Shown here in pieces: positions 13,454 to 16,236 of a DNA stretch of 16,236 nucleotides (within the stretch, counting starts at the first letter, position 1; each line of letters starts with the position of its first letter). The stretch covers positions 1 to 16,236 of the forward strand of contig CAMBYR010000016.1 of NCBI GenBank assembly GCA_945872375.1. The letters run 5' to 3'. Origin of the DNA: an uncultured Blautia sp. (GTDB lineage: Bacteria; Bacillota; Clostridia; Lachnospirales; Lachnospiraceae). The position numbers and the translations under genes are program-made. Under the pieces are notes generated by a model. That model was not told the origin of the DNA, did no database searches, and saw only the letters and a program-made list of their open reading frames with translations.

Positions 13454-14335
13454 ATGAGTGCGATTCATACAAACAATCTGACAAAATATTATGGGAAAGC
13501 CAGAGGCATCATCGATCTGAATCTGAGGGTGGAGAAGGGCGAATTTTTTGGCTTTATCGGGCCAAACGGAGCAGGAAAATCCACGACCATCCGGACACTT
13601 CTGGGACTGATTAGTCCCACATCCGGACAGGGAACCATTCTGGGGATGGACATTGTCAAAGACAAGAACGATATCCTTTCCAGAGTGGGTTATCTTCCTT
13701 CGGAAGCTGTTTTTTATTCCGGACTGAAGGTAAAAGAGGTGCTGAAGCTTTCTGCGGATCTGCGAAAAAAGGACTGCTCCAGAGAAGCGGAGGCCCTTTG
13801 CGAGCGGCTGCAGCTTGACGGAAAGCGAAAGGTGGAAGAGCTTTCCTTTGGAAACAGAAAAAAGGTAGCCATTGTCTGTGCCCTTCAGCATTGTCCGGAG
13901 CTGGTGATCCTGGATGAGCCCACCAGCGGACTGGATCCTCTGATGCAGAGAGAGTTTTTTGACATTCTGCGGGAGAGGAACAGCCGGGGAACAACGGTCT
14001 TTCTGTCCAGCCATGTGCTGTCGGAAATTCAGCACAACTGTACAAGGGCTGCGATCATCCGGGAAGGAAGGATCATTGCCTGTGACAGCGTGGAGGAGCT
14101 TTCCAGAACGAATGCAAAGCGTGTGACGGTTCATGGAAACGTGGATCTGAAAGGGCTTAGGGGAATCCGTGACCTGAACCAGATGAACGGCGTGTGCAGC
14201 TTCCTTTACAGCGGAGAAATCAAAAATCTGCTGCAGCGGCTGACAGAAGGAACCATTTCCGATCTGTCTGTGGCAGAGCCGAATCTGGAGGAGATTTTTA
14301 TGCATTATTATGAGGATGGAGGGGAGCAGGCATGA
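13454..14335 (+). CDS. ABC transporter ATP-binding protein (ABC-2 exporter type)
   Basis: This cytoplasmic ATPase works with the adjacent permease, probably as an exporter of an unknown substrate. It has 293 residues: Walker A GPNGAGKST (36-44), Walker B VILDEP (151-156), D-loop SGLD and switch His187 in SSHVLSE. Two motifs depart from the textbook: the signature reads SFGNRKK (131-137) instead of SGGQ, and the Q-loop position after GYLP holds Ser instead of Gln. Both variants occur in the NatA/bacitracin-type exporter subfamily, so the protein need not be defective. The C-terminal region (about 225-293) is an extra domain typical of that subfamily, ending PNLEEIFMHYYE. The start has AAGGGG upstream. 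Its stop overlaps the permease start (ATGA). Confidence 0.9.
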   Translation: MSAIHTNNLTKYYGKARGIIDLNLRVEKGEFFGFIGPNGAGKSTTIRTLLGLISPTSGQGTILGMDIVKDKNDILSRVGYLPSEAVFYSGLKVKEVLKLSADLRKKDCSREAEALCERLQLDGKRKVEELSFGNRKKVAIVCALQHCPELVILDEPTSGLDPLMQREFFDILRERNSRGTTVFLSSHVLSEIQHNCTRAAIIREGRIIACDSVEELSRTNAKRVTVHGNVDLKGLRGIRDLNQMNGVCSFLYSGEIKNLLQRLTEGTISDLSVAEPNLEEIFMHYYEDGGEQA

Positions 14336-15117
14336 CACTCGTCAGACATGAACTTCGGCAGGGATGGAAATCGTTTGCTGTCTGGACGGCAACGATTGGA
14401 TTTTTTGTTTTGATATGTGTTTTTCTTTTTCCGGAAATGAAATCGGAAATGGAGGGAATCAGCAATCTGTTTGCTTCCATGGGTGCATTTACCGCGGCCT
14501 TTGGAATGGATCAGCTGAATTTTGGCACGCTCACTGGATTCTATGCGGTGGAATGCGGCAACATCCTCGGGATCGGCGGCGCCTTTTTTGCAGCAATGAC
14601 GGCAGCAGGCATTCTGGCAAAGGAAGAAAAGGAGCGGACAGCAGAGTTTCTTCTGACCCATCCGGTAAGCAGAACAAGAATCCTGACAGAAAAGCTGTCT
14701 TCGGTGATTCTTCAGATCGTGGGGATGAATGTGATCGTATATGGAGTGGCAATCGGTTCGATGGTCCTTGTGGGAGAGGAGGTTCCCTGGAAGGAGGTCA
14801 CACTTCTTCATCTGGCATACTTCCTTCTGCAGCTGGAGCTTGCAGGCATCTGTTTTGGAATCTCCGCTTATCTCAGAAAAGGAAGCCTGGGAATCGGTCT
14901 GGGACTTGCCGCGATGATGTATTTCCTGAATCTGATCGCCAATATTTCGGATAAGGCGGAATTTCTGAAATACATTACTCCGTTCGGGTATGCGGAGGGC
15001 TCGGATATCGTTTCAAAGGGATGTCTGAATGGCTCCATGCTTCTGGTGGGAATGCTGTTTATGGTGCTTGGAATTGCAGCGGGATATTTCAGATACTGCA
15101 GAAAAGATATCGCATGA
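14332..15117 (+). CDS. ABC-2 type transporter permease
   Basis: This is the membrane partner of the preceding ATPase, 261 residues with about six hydrophobic segments (17-34, 75-95, 124-146, 160-180, 187-205, 233-253). EEKERTAEFLLTHPVSRTRILTEKL (98-122) is the cytoplasmic coupling region characteristic of ABC-2 permeases related to NatB and bacitracin/lantibiotic exporters. The four-base ATGA overlap with the ATPase gene indicates coupled translation. As in many such systems, one permease gene per ATPase suggests a homodimer. The substrate cannot be read from sequence: ions, peptides or antibiotics are all possible. The LacI-type regulator gene follows 16 bases downstream. Confidence 0.88.
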   Translation: MTLVRHELRQGWKSFAVWTATIGFFVLICVFLFPEMKSEMEGISNLFASMGAFTAAFGMDQLNFGTLTGFYAVECGNILGIGGAFFAAMTAAGILAKEEKERTAEFLLTHPVSRTRILTEKLSSVILQIVGMNVIVYGVAIGSMVLVGEEVPWKEVTLLHLAYFLLQLELAGICFGISAYLRKGSLGIGLGLAAMMYFLNLIANISDKAEFLKYITPFGYAEGSDIVSKGCLNGSMLLVGMLFMVLGIAAGYFRYCRKDIA

Positions 15118-15133
15118 TGCGCTGAGGGACTTT

Positions 15134-16153
15134 ATGGAGGAGAAAAAGGTATACAAAATTGATGATATTGCCAGGGAGCTCGGGGTCAGCAAGACCACGG
15201 TCTCCCGCGCCATATCCGGAAAAGGACGGATCGGAAAAGAAACCAGGGAGCGGGTTCTTGCTTTTATTGAGGAGCATGATTACCGGCCGAATGTGATCGC
15301 GAAAAGTCTGGCACAGAATAAAACCTACAACCTGGGCCTGATCCTGCCGGCGGATTTTGTGGAAACAGAGTTTTCGTTTTTTAAGGAATGTATGAATGGC
15401 ATCTGCGAGGTGGCGGAACGGTATAATTATGATGTGCTCATAACCATGGGAACGGGAGAGAATTTATCTCATGTGCGCCGCCTGGTCCATAACCGAAAGG
15501 TGGATGGTATTATCTTAAGCCGGGCAGTGACAGATCCGGAAATCCCGCGTTATCTGAAAATGCAGGAAATGCCGTTTGTGGTGATCGGTCCATCCGATGA
15601 TCCGGATATCATCACCGTGGATAATCAGAATCAGGAAGCCAGTGAAGAGCTGACGGAGATCATGCTTTTAAAGGGAGTTCACAGGATGGCTCTTCTTGGA
15701 GGAACGCAGTCGCACAAGGTGACGGAAAAGCGTTTCCGCGGCTTCGTAAGAGCTTATGAAAAAAACGGGATCTCCATGGAGCATTCCCCGGTGATCCTGG
15801 AAATCAGCAACAATCACGTAATGGTGATGAAGGCTGTGGAGAGGGCGCTGGAAGCCGGCGTGGACGGAATATTATGCATGGACGACGTTATCTGCGCTCT
15901 GGTGATGAGCTGCCTGAGAGAAAAAAATGTACGCGTGCCCGATGATATCAAGCTGGCAAGCCTTTATGACAGTGAGCGTCTGGAGTACAATGATCCTCCC
16001 ATTACCAGCGCACATTTTGATACGAAAAAGCTGGGACATAATGCGGGACTGAAGCTTTTGGATGCCCTGGGAGAAACAATTGAAGAAGAGGAACTGGCGC
16101 TGACCTATCAGGTGGTTCTTAGAAAATCCACGGCGGTCAGTGAAGGAACATGA
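15134..16153 (+). CDS. LacI/GalR family transcriptional regulator
   Basis: This DNA-binding regulator has 339 residues. The N-terminal helix-turn-helix and hinge (YKIDDIARELGVSKTTVSRAISGKGRIG, 7-34, with the hinge near RPNVIAKSLA, 51-60) are textbook LacI. A periplasmic-binding-protein-like effector domain (about 65-335) follows, starting YNLGLILP and containing DGIILSR (124-130) and DGILCMDD (244-251). The usual effector is a sugar or related small molecule, but no sugar gene is in view. ATG at 15134 has GAGGG five bases upstream; the frame is open from 15029, inside the permease gene, but that would add non-family residues. It begins 16 bases after the permease stop, so it is probably co-transcribed and may regulate its own operon. 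Confidence 0.93.
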   Translation: MEEKKVYKIDDIARELGVSKTTVSRAISGKGRIGKETRERVLAFIEEHDYRPNVIAKSLAQNKTYNLGLILPADFVETEFSFFKECMNGICEVAERYNYDVLITMGTGENLSHVRRLVHNRKVDGIILSRAVTDPEIPRYLKMQEMPFVVIGPSDDPDIITVDNQNQEASEELTEIMLLKGVHRMALLGGTQSHKVTEKRFRGFVRAYEKNGISMEHSPVILEISNNHVMVMKAVERALEAGVDGILCMDDVICALVMSCLREKNVRVPDDIKLASLYDSERLEYNDPPITSAHFDTKKLGHNAGLKLLDALGETIEEEELALTYQVVLRKSTAVSEGT

Positions 16154-16162
16154 GGTGGATAG

Positions 16163-16236
16163 ATGAAAAACCAGCCATTTTGTATAGCAGTCTGTGACGA
16201 TGAGCCGACAGATAGGAAACAAATCGTAACAATGAC
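16163..16236 (+). CDS. Response regulator, 5' end only
   Basis: The gene runs off the right edge after 24 codons. The visible sequence, MKNQPFCIAVCDDEPTDRKQ, is a receiver-domain beginning: a first beta strand (FCIAVC) ending in the acidic pocket Asp12-Asp13-Glu14. The style is that of LytTR/AgrA-type regulators of clostridia, but the output domain is not visible. GAGGTGG (16152-16158) overlapping the LacI gene stop lies four bases before ATG, so it is co-transcribed with the regulator and ABC genes. A partner sensor kinase, if any, would lie beyond the window. Confidence 0.75.
   Translation, partial: MKNQPFCIAVCDDEPTDRKQIVTM

Noticed and set aside
13394..14338. A 314-codon open frame on the minus strand, antisense to the exporter ATPase
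   Set aside because: It is a shadow of the ATPase gene, which has intact Walker motifs on the plus strand.
15029..15133. Longer start for the LacI regulator inside the permease gene
   Set aside because: The extra 35 residues are the permease read in another frame, unlike the family's N terminus, and ATG at 15134 has its own ribosome site.

Overview
The window looks like a chromosomal segment of an anaerobic Gram-positive clostridium, most likely Lachnospiraceae. The reasons are strong AGGAGG-type ribosome binding sites, sigma-A-like promoters, a class III (anaerobic) ribonucleotide reductase, an AsnA-type asparagine synthetase, moderate GC content, and small CBS and zinc-ribbon proteins of a type common in that family. 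The taxonomic call is inference. I see no rRNA, tRNA, CRISPR array, insertion sequence or phage gene.

Layout from left to right. A terminator and leader hairpin (79-193) precede azlC-azlD, a two-gene branched-chain amino acid exporter, which ends at a bidirectional terminator shared with dapF on the minus strand. dapF (lysine and peptidoglycan pathway) is transcribed divergently from a four-gene operon of 2.4-6.4 kb. That operon encodes a polar amino acid-type binding protein, an ABC permease, an ABC ATPase and a cytoplasmic M20 amidohydrolase of the AbgB type. The hydrolase probably deacylates or cleaves what the transporter brings in. Two strong hairpins lie between the binding protein and permease genes.

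Another bidirectional terminator separates this operon from two minus-strand genes: a stand-alone CBS-pair protein and asnA. asnA is divergent from a zinc-ribbon membrane protein of unknown function, and an inverted repeat sits between their -35 boxes. Next comes nrdD, preceded by two direct repeats that resemble NrdR boxes; no nrdG follows it. A third bidirectional terminator separates nrdD from a minus-strand KdpD-like sensor kinase that has no adjacent response regulator.

The right end is all plus strand: a 71-residue membrane protein, then a tightly spaced operon of ABC ATPase, ABC-2 permease, LacI-family regulator and the start of a response regulator that runs off the window. Most of the content is ordinary core and accessory metabolism. 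I do not see a clearly new system. The best leads are the transporter-hydrolase operon, the zinc-ribbon membrane protein with its shared operator, the NrdR-like leader, and the ABC/LacI/response-regulator operon.
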